From contig JAHBUW010000006.1 of assembly GCA_019637875.1 (NCBI GenBank), positions 124,001 through 188,000 on the forward strand: a stretch of DNA of 64,000 nt, written 5' to 3'. This document shows positions 53,486 through 62,846 of the stretch, piece after piece. Source of the stretch: Pseudobdellovibrionaceae bacterium. Lineage in GTDB: Bacteria; Bdellovibrionota; Bdellovibrionia; Bdellovibrionales; Bdellovibrionaceae. The notes below the pieces were generated by a model. The model was not told where the DNA came from and searched no databases. It saw only the letters and a list, made by a program, of their open reading frames with translations. A program made the translations under genes and the position numbers. Every line of letters starts with the position of its first letter. Position 1 is the stretch's first letter.

Positions 53486-54760
53486 TCATAACGAGTTTAA
53501 GAACTTTTCGAACCGGCTGAAAACCGCCATCGGCGCGCCGGGGAAGAAATCGTGATCGGCCTCCGGCACCACGTCGTGGGTCGCCTTCGGCATCCGCGCG
53601 GCGAAGTCACGTTCGCTTGCGGGCGGCACGATCACGTCGCGCCCTCCGGCCAGGAAGACCGTGGGTGTGTTGATCCGCTCGGCTTGCGGCTCCCATGCCG
53701 ACGCATTCTCGGGAAGCGCGTAGTCGCCCCACAACTCGCCGAGCGTGATCCCATCGTAAACGGACGCGGACGCGAGTTCTTTCGCCAATACGCCCTCGCC
53801 CCCCATGATCAGACGCTGGATCATCGCTTTCGGCCCCAGCCACTCCGGCGGCAAATCGTCCGCGCGCAGACGCGCGTCCCGGAGCGCACGGGGAACGAGT
53901 TCGCCGTGGATAGATTGCAAACGGTCGATCTCCATCGCGACGCCGCGAATCCACTCGATCGCCGCGGCTCCGGAGGGATCTTGGTTCATCCGCAGGATCA
54001 GCTGTTGGCGCAGCACCATCGGCGTCAGCACGCGAAAGTTCGGGATCGGGTTCATGTTCAAAAGACGAGCCTTAAGCTGCTGGCGCGCGAGATCTTCCGC
54101 ACGCAGATAGTCCGCGGCCACCGACGCGAGCGCCGGCGCCCGCGCGAGGCTTTCCTCCCAGAGGAGTGGCGCCGCGCCCATGAGCTTGATATTTTGGACG
54201 GCCATCCGTCGCGGACTCGTCGAGACCGAGACCAGAAAAAGACCTTTCACGCGTGCGGGATAAGCTTGCGCGAAGCGAAGGGCCACGTGTCCACCCGCAC
54301 TGTGCGCGAAGAGGATCACGGGTTTCCCCGGACTGTGCTCATCGATGACGGCAAGGAGGTCCTCGACCGCGCGTTCGGTCGAAATATCATCCGCGGTCCA
54401 CGTCGGCGAAGGGGTTTTCAACGGCGACATCCCCGTCCCGCGCGGATCGAACATGACGACGTTCACGTTCAGCGACGCCATGAAGCCATTCACGATCTCG
54501 CGTTTTTGCAGCGCCGTTTTCAAAGGCTCGGCCGAAGAGCCCGGGCCTCCCGGTACGAGCACCACCGTCTCCTGCATCGGAGCACGCGACAGGTCTTTCG
54601 CGAGAAGCACGCTGTGGATCGTGAAGTCCTTCATGGCCTCGGGACGAACGTCCGCGCAGCGGCCTTGGAAATAATGAAGGAGCGTAAACTCGATGGCGCA
54701 GATGTCGTGGGCGAAACTGGAAACCGGGAAAAGAAAAAGCAGAGCGAGAATTTGACGCAT
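53486..54760 (-). CDS. Exported alpha/beta hydrolase
   Basis: A 424-residue exported protein with signal peptide (MRQILALLFLFPVSSFA). The alpha/beta hydrolase core shows an oxyanion-hole GGPGS, the nucleophile S154 in HSAGG, an Asp in GGRDVIVP and the C-terminal His in EADHDFF. The order HGGPG-type loop, nucleophile and long lid resembles tripeptidyl or proline aminopeptidases (TAP/S33 family). The mature N-terminus has two Cys. The ATG at 54760 is preferred to a GTG at 54775. Its role may be peptide or ester hydrolysis in the periplasm or outside the cell. Confidence 0.82.
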   Translation of the reverse strand: MRQILALLFLFPVSSFAHDICAIEFTLLHYFQGRCADVRPEAMKDFTIHSVLLAKDLSRAPMQETVVLVPGGPGSSAEPLKTALQKREIVNGFMASLNVNVVMFDPRGTGMSPLKTPSPTWTADDISTERAVEDLLAVIDEHSPGKPVILFAHSAGGHVALRFAQAYPARVKGLFLVSVSTSPRRMAVQNIKLMGAAPLLWEESLARAPALASVAADYLRAEDLARQQLKARLLNMNPIPNFRVLTPMVLRQQLILRMNQDPSGAAAIEWIRGVAMEIDRLQSIHGELVPRALRDARLRADDLPPEWLGPKAMIQRLIMGGEGVLAKELASASVYDGITLGELWGDYALPENASAWEPQAERINTPTVFLAGGRDVIVPPASERDFAARMPKATHDVVPEADHDFFPGAPMAVFSRFEKFLNSL

Positions 54761-54916
54761 GGCTATTCGGACCACGGATGTCTCAAGATAGGGAGCCCAC
54801 GGAAGGGCCTTGAAAATTTTGGAGCTTCAAACGCACGCATTTCACGTTTCAGAGCGAAACGCTGTCCCAAATCGGACCACCCCAGATGGAATCGAGACCC
54901 GTAACGTCCGAGGACA

Positions 54917-54944
54917 TTAAGTTTCATTAAAACTAAACCGATCT
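54917..54944 (+). promoter_or_regulatory. Putative sigma-28 (FliA) promoter
   Basis: TTAAGTTT (54917-54924) matches TAAAGTTT at seven of eight bases and is followed after 12 bases by ACCGATCT (54937-54944), which keeps the CCGAT core of GCCGATAA. The usual spacer is about 11. It lies 38 bp upstream of the chemoreceptor ATG, as expected for a motility regulon gene. Confidence 0.45.
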
Positions 54945-54981
54945 TTAACATCACGAATAGCTGTTACACACCGAGGTCGCG

Positions 54982-57120
54982 ATGCGGAAAACGAAAGCTA
55001 CGAAATCCCCCAAGACTCCCGATGCCTTTGAAATGGAGTCGATGCACCAGGCCCTTCATCGCGTTCAAGCGGTGATTGAATTCGACCTGGATGGGCGGAT
55101 CCTCAACGCGAATCAGAATTTTCTATTCGCCCTGGGCTACACGGCCGAAGAAGTCGTCGGACAACATCATCGTCTTTTCTGCGATCCAGACTACGTACTG
55201 ACCTCCGACTATCGGAAATTTTGGGAGCGTCTTTCCCGCGGGGAATTCGACTCGGGTGAATACCGTCGAATCGCCAAGAATGGCAAAGAGATTTGGATTC
55301 AAGCTTCGTACAATCCCGTGCTGGGCTTGGACGGCAAACCCTTCAAAGTCGTCAAATTCGCGACCGAAATTACCGCGCAAAAGCTGAAGAGCTCGCAAGA
55401 TGAAAGCATCGTGCGCGCGATCCACCGTTCTCAAGCGGTGATCGAATTTAATCTCGAAGGGAAGATCCTCTCGGCGAACGAGAACTTCTTGAGCACGGTG
55501 GGTTACCATCTGGAAGAGATCCGCGGTAAACATCACCGCATCTTCTGTGACGAAAGCTATGCGGGCACACGCGAATACGCGCAGTTTTGGGAAAAACTCG
55601 CGCGCGGCGAATTCGACTCTGGAGAATACCGCCGTCTTGGTAAAGACGGTCGCGAGGTTTGGATTCAAGCCTCGTACAATCCCGTCTTCGATATGAATGG
55701 CAAGCCCTTCAAAGTCGTCAAATTCGCGACCGACATCACCACGGCGAAACGCCACAACGCCGAGTTCGAAGGCAAAGTGAACGCCATCGGCAAGTCCCAG
55801 GCGGTGATCGAGTTCAACCTCGACGGTACCATCCTTTCGGCGAATGAAAACTTCCTGGCGACTCTCGGATACACGATCGACGAGATTCGCGGTAAACATC
55901 ATCGCATGTTCTGCGACGCCAAGTACGTGGCGACTCTGGACTATCGCGAGTTCTGGACAAAACTCGCCCAGGGACAGTTCCAATCGGGCGTCTACAAAAG
56001 AGTCGGACGTGCGGGCCAGGACGTCTGGATCCAAGCAACGTACAACCCGATCCTCGATACGAACGGACGTCCCTTCAAGGTCGTGAAGTTCGCCACCGAC
56101 ATCACGCACGCGCGGATGCGTTCGGCCGACTACGAAGGCAAGATGAACGCGATCAGCAAATCGCAAGCGGTCATCGAATTTGACCTTACGGGCCGGATCT
56201 TGAGTGCGAATGACAACTTCCTCAAAACCATGGGTTATGGCGAAAGCGAGCTCGTCGGCGGTCATCACCGCCTGTTCTGCGACAAGGCCTACGGCGAAAG
56301 CGCCGAGTACCGTCTGTTCTGGGATAAACTCGGACGCGGTGAATACGACGCCGGAGAATACCTGCGCTACGGCAAAAATGGGGAAGAAGTCTGGATCCTC
56401 GCTTCCTACAATCCGATCATGGATTTGGAAGGCCGCGCTTTCAAAGTCGTGAAGTTCGCAACCAACATCACTGCGGAAAAGCACCGCGCACAACAACTCG
56501 CACGCACGGCCGCAAATGTGGGCGAGTCCATCGGCCGCCTGACGTCGTCGATCGATCTGGTCGCAAAAAGTACACGCACCGCCAGTGAACTCGCCCGTGA
56601 AAACCAAACGCGCACCGGGCAAGGGAAGGCGACCATCGGCGATGTCGTGCTTTCGTCAGAGAAAATCCAAAGCTCAGCCAAAGAAATTGTCGAAATCGTC
56701 GGGGTCATCCGCGACATCGCCGAACGCACGAATTTGCTCGCCTTCAATGCCGCGATCGAAGCGGCGCGCGCGGGCGAGCACGGCCGCGGCTTTTCCATCG
56801 TCGCGGACGAAGTGCGTAAGCTGGCCGAACGGTCGGCCGACGCCACAAAAGACATCTCGAAGTTGATCACCGAAACTTTGGCGCTGGCCGAAACGGGTCG
56901 CGATTTGTGCCGGACGACGAATGAAACCTTCGGCCAGATCGATCACGGTGTCGAATCAACATCGACCTCCATCAGCGAGATCACCAAAGAAACCCAAGAT
57001 CAGCTGACGCTCGCGATGGAGATCGGCGAAGCGATGCGCGACCTCGTTCCGGGGCCGGCCGGTGAGCCCTCCCCCGCGAAGTCCGCCGCCACGCCTCGGC
57101 CCCACCGCCAGGCGGCCTGA
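54982..57120 (+). CDS. Soluble methyl-accepting chemotaxis protein with four PAS domains
   Basis: A 712-residue cytoplasmic chemoreceptor with no TM helix and no HAMP domain. Four PAS repeats of about 122 residues start at about 29, 151, 274 and 396; each carries QAVIEF, HHR(L/I/M)FCD with an invariant Cys, and PFKVVKFAT or close variants. The MCP signalling region (about 500-690) holds the hairpin tip [20 protein letters not shown] and the flanking [12 protein letters not shown]. The C-terminus is Pro/Ala-rich with no CheR-binding pentapeptide. GAGG precedes the ATG. The repeats suggest several redox- or ligand-sensing units in one receptor. The next gene, abutting the stop, is CheW-like. 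Confidence 0.9.
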   Translation: MRKTKATKSPKTPDAFEMESMHQALHRVQAVIEFDLDGRILNANQNFLFALGYTAEEVVGQHHRLFCDPDYVLTSDYRKFWERLSRGEFDSGEYRRIAKNGKEIWIQASYNPVLGLDGKPFKVVKFATEITAQKLKSSQDESIVRAIHRSQAVIEFNLEGKILSANENFLSTVGYHLEEIRGKHHRIFCDESYAGTREYAQFWEKLARGEFDSGEYRRLGKDGREVWIQASYNPVFDMNGKPFKVVKFATDITTAKRHNAEFEGKVNAIGKSQAVIEFNLDGTILSANENFLATLGYTIDEIRGKHHRMFCDAKYVATLDYREFWTKLAQGQFQSGVYKRVGRAGQDVWIQATYNPILDTNGRPFKVVKFATDITHARMRSADYEGKMNAISKSQAVIEFDLTGRILSANDNFLKTMGYGESELVGGHHRLFCDKAYGESAEYRLFWDKLGRGEYDAGEYLRYGKNGEEVWILASYNPIMDLEGRAFKVVKFATNITAEKHRAQQLARTAANVGESIGRLTSSIDLVAKSTRTASELARENQTRTGQGKATIGDVVLSSEKIQSSAKEIVEIVGVIRDIAERTNLLAFNAAIEAARAGEHGRGFSIVADEVRKLAERSADATKDISKLITETLALAETGRDLCRTTNETFGQIDHGVESTSTSISEITKETQDQLTLAMEIGEAMRDLVPGPAGEPSPAKSAATPRPHRQAA
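55066..56490 (+). repeat. Four tandem ~366-bp PAS-coding repeats
   Basis: The PAS units of the chemoreceptor repeat about every 366-369 bases with strongly similar protein sequence, indicating internal duplication. Codon choices differ between units, so the duplications are not very recent. Confidence 0.8.
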
Positions 57121-58353
57121 TTGAAGGACTCCCTCTGCGCCTTTCAGATCGGTGCGGGGACGCTGGCCGTTCCCGAAGATTGGATCGTGGGGGCCTACCC
57201 TCTGGTGAATCCGTCCGTTCACGGTGAATTCATCCCCCTCGAGCAACTGCGCGGAGCCTTGCTGGGCGACGGCGAGTTGCGTTTGGTCACGCTCCCCGAG
57301 CGGTCCACCGGCGAAGGACGTATCGTGCTGGTTCTACGCGACGGCGATCGTCGCGTGGGCCTACGGATCGACCGCATCCTTTCGGGCGCGGTTCCCGAGG
57401 ACGCTTTGCGGCCAGCGCGCAGTTCACTCTTTCGACCCGGCGATCTTTTGCGGACGCCTGTGACGACCACGTCTACGCACACGGACAGCGGCACGACCTA
57501 TCTGCTCGGAGAATCGGATTTAGGTTTGATCGCGCTCGACATTCGCGACGTAGTGGAAGTCGTGCATATCCGCGAGATGAAGAGCCGGCGTTTGGTTCAC
57601 GAGCGCACGATCGGTTTTCTGAACCATCGTGGGCCCGCCGTCCCCGTCCTGGCGCTTCACGAAAATCCCGCGCCCGCTCCCGATCCGTCGCTCGTCGTCT
57701 TACAGGCCGAGGGCCTGGCGTTCGCGGTCCCGCTTCACCGCGTTCACGCTCTAGCAACCGAGCCGCGCTGGAGCGAGCGGAGCGCACGCGTACTGAAGCC
57801 CACCGACGCGATCCCCTTCGGCGATTTGCCCGAGATCCGCCGTGGCTACGACCGCATCTTCCCCGACCAAACCGACCGGCAGCTGGTCCGCACCCGCGGA
57901 GCGGAACATACCTATCTGGAGTTCGTGCTGGGGGACGCGACGATGATTCCGATCATTGACGTCCTCAGTCTGGAAGAGGTGCAGCTCGCACCCGGGCGCG
58001 CCGCGCCCACGGGCGGCGTCGGTTACCAAAACGTGCATGGCCAGGACGTCCCGATCTACGACGGCCGCGCGCTTTACGGTTTTCCCGCGCTCGCCACCCC
58101 GACGGGCCGCGAACGCGTCGTGGTTCTACGTAACGGCGACCATCCTTTCGGCGTGATCGTCGACGAGATCTCGAACATCCTACGTATCGACTCGGCCTCG
58201 CGTTTGGACTTCCCGCGCTTGATGCTGGACTCTTTCACGCCGCGCTACCGCGATGACGTGACGGAGTTTTTCCAGGCGTTGGATCAGCGCCACGAGCGCA
58301 CGTTGAATATGAAGGTGCTGACGTTCGCGCATTTACGGGCGGGATCGCCTTGA
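57121..58353 (+). CDS. Multi-domain CheW-like protein
   Basis: A 410-residue protein starting at a TTG immediately after the chemoreceptor stop. I read three CheW-like units: about 1-135 (LCAFQIG, VLVLRDGDRRVGLRIDRI), 136-235 (RTIGFLNHRGPAVPVLAL, LVVLQAEGLAFAVPLHRV) and 265-405 (VVVLRNGDHPFGVIVDEI). The units are divergent and the middle one short. It should couple the receptor to CheA, which is not in the window. The absence of a receiver domain argues against CheV. Coupling to the receptor gene suggests a dedicated adaptor. Confidence 0.78.
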   Translation: MKDSLCAFQIGAGTLAVPEDWIVGAYPLVNPSVHGEFIPLEQLRGALLGDGELRLVTLPERSTGEGRIVLVLRDGDRRVGLRIDRILSGAVPEDALRPARSSLFRPGDLLRTPVTTTSTHTDSGTTYLLGESDLGLIALDIRDVVEVVHIREMKSRRLVHERTIGFLNHRGPAVPVLALHENPAPAPDPSLVVLQAEGLAFAVPLHRVHALATEPRWSERSARVLKPTDAIPFGDLPEIRRGYDRIFPDQTDRQLVRTRGAEHTYLEFVLGDATMIPIIDVLSLEEVQLAPGRAAPTGGVGYQNVHGQDVPIYDGRALYGFPALATPTGRERVVVLRNGDHPFGVIVDEISNILRIDSASRLDFPRLMLDSFTPRYRDDVTEFFQALDQRHERTLNMKVLTFAHLRAGSP

Positions 58354-58379
58354 ATACAGGCGGAGTTCAGCGCAAATTT

Positions 58380-58410
58380 GGGTGCAATCCCGGTAACTTG
58401 CACCCTTTTC
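58380..58410 (+). terminator. Rho-independent terminator of the chemoreceptor operon
   Basis: GGGTGCAA (58380-58387) pairs with TTGCACCC (58398-58405) around a ten-base loop, followed by TTTTC, 27 bp after the CheW-like stop. Confidence 0.8.
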
Positions 58411-58430
58411 AAGCAAGACCAAATTTCTGT

Positions 58431-58458
58431 TTGACTCCCATCACTATCTGAATAAATT
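58431..58458 (+). promoter_or_regulatory. Putative promoter of the tRNA pair
   Basis: TTGACT (58431-58436) and TAAATT (58453-58458) are 16 bases apart, about 20 bp upstream of tRNA-Lys. Five and four of six consensus bases match. Confidence 0.5.
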
Positions 58459-58477
58459 CACGGTTCTTCGCGCAAGT

Positions 58478-58553
58478 GGTTCGCTAGCTCAGCTGGTAGA
58501 GCACTTCACTTTTAATGAAGGGGTCGATGGTTCGAATCCATCGCGAGCCACCA
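58478..58553 (+). tRNA. tRNA-Lys (UUU)
   Basis: A 76-base cloverleaf: acceptor GGTTCGC with GCGAGCC (one G-U pair), D arm with GCTCAGCTGGTAGAGC, anticodon stem CTTCA/TGAAG around the loop CTTTTAA (anticodon TTT at 58511-58513), T arm GGTTCGAATCC, discriminator A and encoded CCA. Confidence 0.97.
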
Positions 58554-58601
58554 ACTTTCCTCCCCAAATAGGGTTCTTGGAAGCGACGAAGATTTTCCCG
58601 G

Positions 58602-58677
58602 GTCCCCATCGTCTAGAGGCCTAGGACACCTCCCTTTCACGGAGGATGCAGGGGTTCGAATCCCCTTGGGGACGCCA
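58602..58677 (+). tRNA. tRNA-Glu (UUC)
   Basis: A 76-base cloverleaf: acceptor GTCCCCA with TGGGGAC, anticodon stem CCTCC/GGAGG around the loop CTTTCAC (anticodon TTC at 58636-58638), T arm GGGGTTCGAATCCCC, discriminator G and encoded CCA. It lies 48 bp after tRNA-Lys, presumably one transcript. Confidence 0.97.
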
Positions 58678-58953
58678 CTTTGAAGAGCAGAGATCCTGCT
58701 CATTTCCTTCAGAAATTTCGCCAATCTTCGTCGTTGTTGTTGAACCCCGCCGCTAGGGCGTCGGGGCCCCCCGGTCGCTGCGCTCCCTCATTTTTTTTAT
58801 CGAGCTTCGATTGTCTTGTCGGTGGCGTCGTAGCCCCGGGGCTTCGTTGTGGTCGCAGATCCGGTATTAAGCTGTTCAAGACCACGTTCATCGCATTCTC
58901 ACCAACGGACGGCCCCTTGTTCTTTAAGCTCGGAATACCGTAGAATCAAACCC
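58678..58953. other. Intergenic stretch after the tRNA genes
   Basis: No gene is apparent. A weak hairpin GAGCAG/CTGCTC (58685-58701) directly follows tRNA-Glu, and a run of eight to nine T after a GC-rich stretch (about 58790) may end the tRNA transcript. Short GC-rich inverted segments are present, but I recognise no known element. Confidence 0.4.
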
Positions 58954-59529
58954 ATGGCGAAACTCGTGAGCTCGATCAATGTGAGTTGGGGTGGACACTG
59001 CGGCCACGAGGCCGGGATCCACGACGCGGATATGCACGCCGTGATGATGGAATCGGTCCGTAACGCGGGCTCGATCCTTCTGGGCCGCAAGACCTTCGAG
59101 CTTTTTGAAGCTTTTTGGCCGAAAGCCGCGCGGAATCCGAAGGCGACGCCCGATCTGCGCGCGATGGGACAAGCGCTCAGCCTGGCCTCGAAAGTTGTGA
59201 TCAGTTCGACCCGTCAGCGCAGCGAGTGGTCGCATACGACCTTTGTCGACGGGCAGCCGGATTTCGCGACCGCGATTCAGAAACTCAAAGCCGACACGCC
59301 GAAGATGCTTTTGCTATTCGGGAGCGTCGCGCTTCATGAGAAACTCAGCGAATTGAACCTCGTCGACGAATACGAATTCGTCCTGCAACCCATGGCGATC
59401 CCCGGCGGACCGAAACTTTTCGAAAATCTAAGGGAACGCCGCGATCTGGCGCTCGTCTCGATGAAATCGCTCGCTTCGGGCGTCGTGATTTTGCGTTACC
59501 GCCCCGTCGCCCCCCGGAGCCCCACATGA
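58954..59529 (+). CDS. RibD C-terminal / dihydrofolate reductase-like protein
   Basis: A 191-residue protein with the RibD-C (DHFR-like) fold: start AKLVSSINVSWGG, ILLGRKTFELFEAFWP, KVVISSTR, and C-terminal DEYEFVLQPMAIPGGPKLFE. Such stand-alone proteins often act as NAD(P)H-dependent reductases of unknown substrate. No strong ribosome site precedes the ATG. The stop overlaps the FKBP start (ATGA). Confidence 0.83.
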   Translation: MAKLVSSINVSWGGHCGHEAGIHDADMHAVMMESVRNAGSILLGRKTFELFEAFWPKAARNPKATPDLRAMGQALSLASKVVISSTRQRSEWSHTTFVDGQPDFATAIQKLKADTPKMLLLFGSVALHEKLSELNLVDEYEFVLQPMAIPGGPKLFENLRERRDLALVSMKSLASGVVILRYRPVAPRSPT

Positions 59530-59858
59530 CCGAACTGAAGATCACCGACACCGTTGAAGGCACCGGGACCGCCGCCGTGAAGGGCGCGCTTTGCCTGTGC
59601 CACTATGAAGGCTTTCTCGATGACGGGACGAAGTTCGACTCGTCCCGCGATCACGGCCGCCCCTTTCAATTCGTGATCGGCGTCGGCCGCGTGATCAAAG
59701 GCTGGGACCAAGGGATCATGGGCATGAAAGAGGGCGGGAAACGTACGCTCTACGTTCCCGCGCATCTGGGTTACGGCGAACGTGTGAAATCGACCATTCC
59801 CGCTCATTCAAACCTCACTTTCCATGTCGAGATGATCGAAGTGCGCCCGCGCGAATGA
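59526..59858 (+). CDS. FKBP-type peptidyl-prolyl isomerase
   Basis: A 110-residue single-domain FKBP without signal peptide, so cytoplasmic. The typical core is present: HYEGFLDDGTKFDSS, FQFVIGVGRVIKGWDQGI and YVPAHLGYGER, with the usual aromatic pocket residues. The start overlaps the RibD-C-like gene by four bases. Confidence 0.94.
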   Translation: MTELKITDTVEGTGTAAVKGALCLCHYEGFLDDGTKFDSSRDHGRPFQFVIGVGRVIKGWDQGIMGMKEGGKRTLYVPAHLGYGERVKSTIPAHSNLTFHVEMIEVRPRE

Positions 59859-59902
59859 TCCCCGCGTGACCGGGCACCGGCGTTCCGGTAGGATCTTGAC
59901 CC

Positions 59903-60844
59903 ATGTCCAATTCGTCCGCCCTGCTTCGTGGAACTCTGCTGACCCTGCTCGCCGCTTCGCTGTGGGGAGTTTCGGGCTCGTTCGCGCAGTTTTTGTTCGA
60001 GCAGCGCGGGATCGATCCCGAGTGGCTCGTCACCGCACGACTGCTGAGCGCGGGCCTTATCCTGAGCGCGATCGCGCTTTGGGAGGCGCCTGCGGAAGTG
60101 AAACGCATTTTCCGCGACCCGCGCGATTTCACGCGCCTTTTTTTCTTCGCGCTCTTCGGGATGCTCGCCGTGCAGTACACCTACTTCGCGGCGATCCACC
60201 ACTCCAACGCCGCGACCGCGACGATTTTGCAGTATCTCGGTCCGGTCTTCATCGCGATCTACTACTCCGGAATCGAAAGACGCCTGCCCACCCGCCTGGA
60301 GGTGCTCGCGATCGCGCTGGCGCTCGGGGGGACGTTCCTGCTCGTCACGCACGGGGATCCTTCGCAACTGCAGATCTCGCAGCTGGGGCTTTTCTGGGGA
60401 ATCGCGTCCGCCGTCGCGCTCGCGACCTACTCGATCCAACCGCTCACGCTCTTACGAACCTACAAGGCGTCGGTCGTCATCGGTCCGGCGATGCTCATCG
60501 GCGGCGCGCTCATCGCCCCCTTCAGCGGACTCACGCGACCGCCGGGCACCTGGGACGCGGGCACCGCCGTTTCGTTCGCGTTTATCGTGCTGTTCGGGAC
60601 GCTCATCGCGTTCTACGCTTACCTGACGGCCGTCCGTATGATCGGCGCGACGAAAGCCAGCGTGCTCGCTTGCGCCGAGCCGCTTTCGGCCGTCATCACG
60701 GGCGTGTTGTGGCTCGGGACGCCCTTCGCCTTGACGGACTGGATCGGAACCGCTTTGATTCTCTTAACGATTGCCGTGCTGACCGCCGGCGACCGGAAGG
60801 AGAAAAGCGATGTCCCACGACCGCGTGATCCCGCTTCGCTGTGA
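59903..60844 (+). CDS. EamA/DMT-family transporter
   Basis: An inner-membrane protein of 313 residues with ten predicted TM helices and a duplicated EamA domain, first copy about 8-135 and second about 150-295. Motifs such as LAASLWGVSGSFAQFL and GTLIAFYAYLTAVRMIGATKA (split here by position) are typical. The transported compound cannot be told. The 3' end overlaps the next gene by 35 bases. Confidence 0.88.
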   Translation: MSNSSALLRGTLLTLLAASLWGVSGSFAQFLFEQRGIDPEWLVTARLLSAGLILSAIALWEAPAEVKRIFRDPRDFTRLFFFALFGMLAVQYTYFAAIHHSNAATATILQYLGPVFIAIYYSGIERRLPTRLEVLAIALALGGTFLLVTHGDPSQLQISQLGLFWGIASAVALATYSIQPLTLLRTYKASVVIGPAMLIGGALIAPFSGLTRPPGTWDAGTAVSFAFIVLFGTLIAFYAYLTAVRMIGATKASVLACAEPLSAVITGVLWLGTPFALTDWIGTALILLTIAVLTAGDRKEKSDVPRPRDPASL

Positions 60845-61418
60845 ATGCGGAAAATTCCAAGGCCAGGCCCAGCTTGACGGAACGAACGGCCGTTTCGTCT
60901 GTTACTGCGACGACTGCCAAGCCTACATGAAGTACATCGGACAAGAGAAACGCGTCCTGGACTCCGCCGGTGGCACCGAAATCACGCCCGTCATCCCCAC
61001 GCGCATTCAGCTCGCCGGCGGTGCGCGCGAACTGCTCTCCTGCGTGCGTTTGACCGACCGGGGAATGTACCGCTGGTACACGAGCTGCTGCCGATCCCCC
61101 ATCGGCAACGTTCACGGCGCGAAGATGCCTTACGTCGGCATGATCTCGACCATCTTCGCCTTCAAAGACGAAAACGATCGCCGCGAAGTCCTCGGCGAAA
61201 TCCGCTCCCGCGTCATGGGGAAGTTCGCGCGCGGAACGCCACCCCCGGGCACGGCGGAGACGATGGACCTGGGAACGCTCTGGTGGGTCGCGAAATTCAT
61301 GCTGCCCGCATTTCTGAAGCGGCAGCATAAGCCTCATCCATTTTTCCAGAACGCAACGCCCGTCGTGCCCCCGCGCGTTCTGACCCCCGAGGAAAATAAA
61401 GCGGCCCACGTCCACTAG
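60810..61418 (+). CDS. Cysteine-rich GFA-like (DUF6151-type) protein
   Basis: A 202-residue protein with paired Cys motifs typical of a zinc-binding GFA-like fold: CECGKFQG, CYCDDCQ and SCCRSPIGN. The arrangement matches small proteins annotated DUF6151, of unknown function. The start has GGAG about eight bases upstream, inside the end of the EamA gene. Confidence 0.72.
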   Translation: MSHDRVIPLRCECGKFQGQAQLDGTNGRFVCYCDDCQAYMKYIGQEKRVLDSAGGTEITPVIPTRIQLAGGARELLSCVRLTDRGMYRWYTSCCRSPIGNVHGAKMPYVGMISTIFAFKDENDRREVLGEIRSRVMGKFARGTPPPGTAETMDLGTLWWVAKFMLPAFLKRQHKPHPFFQNATPVVPPRVLTPEENKAAHVH

Positions 61419-61442
61419 AAAACGCGGAAGGAGAAGATCCCG

Positions 61443-62846
61443 ATGAACATGACGGAAAAGGAACTCGACGACGAAAAAATGCGGAGTCCCATCGACGGGC
61501 TACGAATCACGTTCCGACGCCTACGCCTTCTGTTGAATCTGCGGGGCGATACCGACGAAAAGGGAACCGTCGAAAGCATTCGCGAAAACGTGGATTTCAA
61601 AAGCGCGAACGCCTGGACCCTCGTGTTCGCGATCTTCATCGCCTCGGTCGGTCTCGACACCAATTCCACGGCCGTGATCATCGGCGCGATGTTGATCTCG
61701 CCCCTGATGGGCCCCATCATCGGCATGGGCCTCGGACTCGGCGTCAACGATCCGGTTTTGGTTCGGCGCGCGGCCCGCAATCTGGCTTTCGCCGTCGGCA
61801 TCAGTATCGTCACTTCGACGATTTATTTTCTGATCTCGCCCCTTTCCCTCGCGCAAAGTGAGCTGCTCGCGAGAACTCGCCCCACTTTCTTCGACGTCAT
61901 GATCGCGTTTTTCGGCGGCGCCGCCGGCATCGTGGCCCAATCCCGACAGACCAAAGGCAACGCCATCCCCGGAGTCGCCATCGCGACGGCCCTGATGCCC
62001 CCACTCTGCACCGCGGGCTTCGGCATCGCCAGCGGACAGCTCGGTTACGTTTTGGGAGCCCTTTACCTGTTTCTGATCAACTCGGTCTTCATCTGTATCG
62101 CGACTTTTCTGTTCGTGCGCTATTTGAAATTCGCGAGGGTCAGCTACCAAAACCCCGTGCAACAAAAACGCATCCAGCGCTGGGTCGCGATCGTCGCCAT
62201 CCTGGTCATTCTTCCGTCCCTTCTGCTCGCGTGGCAACTGCAACGCGAGACGATTTTCACGAATCGGGCCGCGCAGTTCATCGAACGCGAAATGAAATTC
62301 CCCCGCACGTTCGTCGTCGACCGCGAAATCGCCTACAACTGGACCAAACCCATCCTAAATGTCGGGTTGATCGGCGACACCCTGTCCCCCGCGCAAATTG
62401 ATACTCTCAAGGCGAAGATGGGGAGCTATGACTTGCCGGCCGACGCCCTCACGCTCCGCCAATCTTCACTCGAAGAGGACGTCGAGCGCCGCCTGAACGA
62501 AAAGCTACGTTCCCAAGATACCGCCGCCCAGCAAGCGGAATCCAAGCTGTCGCAACTCGAAGTCCGGCTGCGCGCGCACGAACTCAATCGTGAGCTGGGC
62601 GGCAAGATCACGAGCGAAATCAAAGGCCTTTTCCCGCAGGTGGCCGAAATTTTGGTTTTGGGAGGCAGCCAAGAGGGCGAACGAAGGCTTTGGGTTCTCT
62701 GGCAAAAGCCTCCCGGGACGGAAGAACGAAAACGTTTCGACGATTTTCTGAAAGCCCGCACCGACGCGCCGAACGCCCTTGTCGAACATACCGTCGCGGT
62801 CGTCGATCCCCCACCTCCCGCCGCGCGCAAACGTCGTTCGAAATGA
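61443..62846 (+). CDS. DUF389 (TIGR00341-type) membrane protein 1
   Basis: A 467-residue inner-membrane protein. A soluble N-terminus, then the DUF389 core of about six to seven TM helices (55-270) with SVGLDTNSTAVIIGAMLISP, PLMGPIIGMGLGLG and a TALMPPLCTAGFG motif, and a cytoplasmic or periplasmic C-terminus with a coiled coil (about 340-400). The function of DUF389 proteins is unknown. AAGGAG lies upstream of the start. Its stop overlaps the start of a second, similar gene. Confidence 0.87.
   Translation: MNMTEKELDDEKMRSPIDGLRITFRRLRLLLNLRGDTDEKGTVESIRENVDFKSANAWTLVFAIFIASVGLDTNSTAVIIGAMLISPLMGPIIGMGLGLGVNDPVLVRRAARNLAFAVGISIVTSTIYFLISPLSLAQSELLARTRPTFFDVMIAFFGGAAGIVAQSRQTKGNAIPGVAIATALMPPLCTAGFGIASGQLGYVLGALYLFLINSVFICIATFLFVRYLKFARVSYQNPVQQKRIQRWVAIVAILVILPSLLLAWQLQRETIFTNRAAQFIEREMKFPRTFVVDREIAYNWTKPILNVGLIGDTLSPAQIDTLKAKMGSYDLPADALTLRQSSLEEDVERRLNEKLRSQDTAAQQAESKLSQLEVRLRAHELNRELGGKITSEIKGLFPQVAEILVLGGSQEGERRLWVLWQKPPGTEERKRFDDFLKARTDAPNALVEHTVAVVDPPPPAARKRRSK

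Noticed and set aside
55066-56490. Regular repeats suggesting a CRISPR array
   Set aside because: Period of about 366 bases inside an open frame coding for PAS domains; no short repeat/spacer structure.
55123-56622. 499-codon minus-strand open frame across the PAS chemoreceptor
   Set aside because: It is the mirror of the repeated PAS-coding units; its apparent repeats come from the sense protein.
58512-58724. Minus-strand open frame over the tRNA genes
   Set aside because: A common false protein produced by the complement of tRNA sequences.
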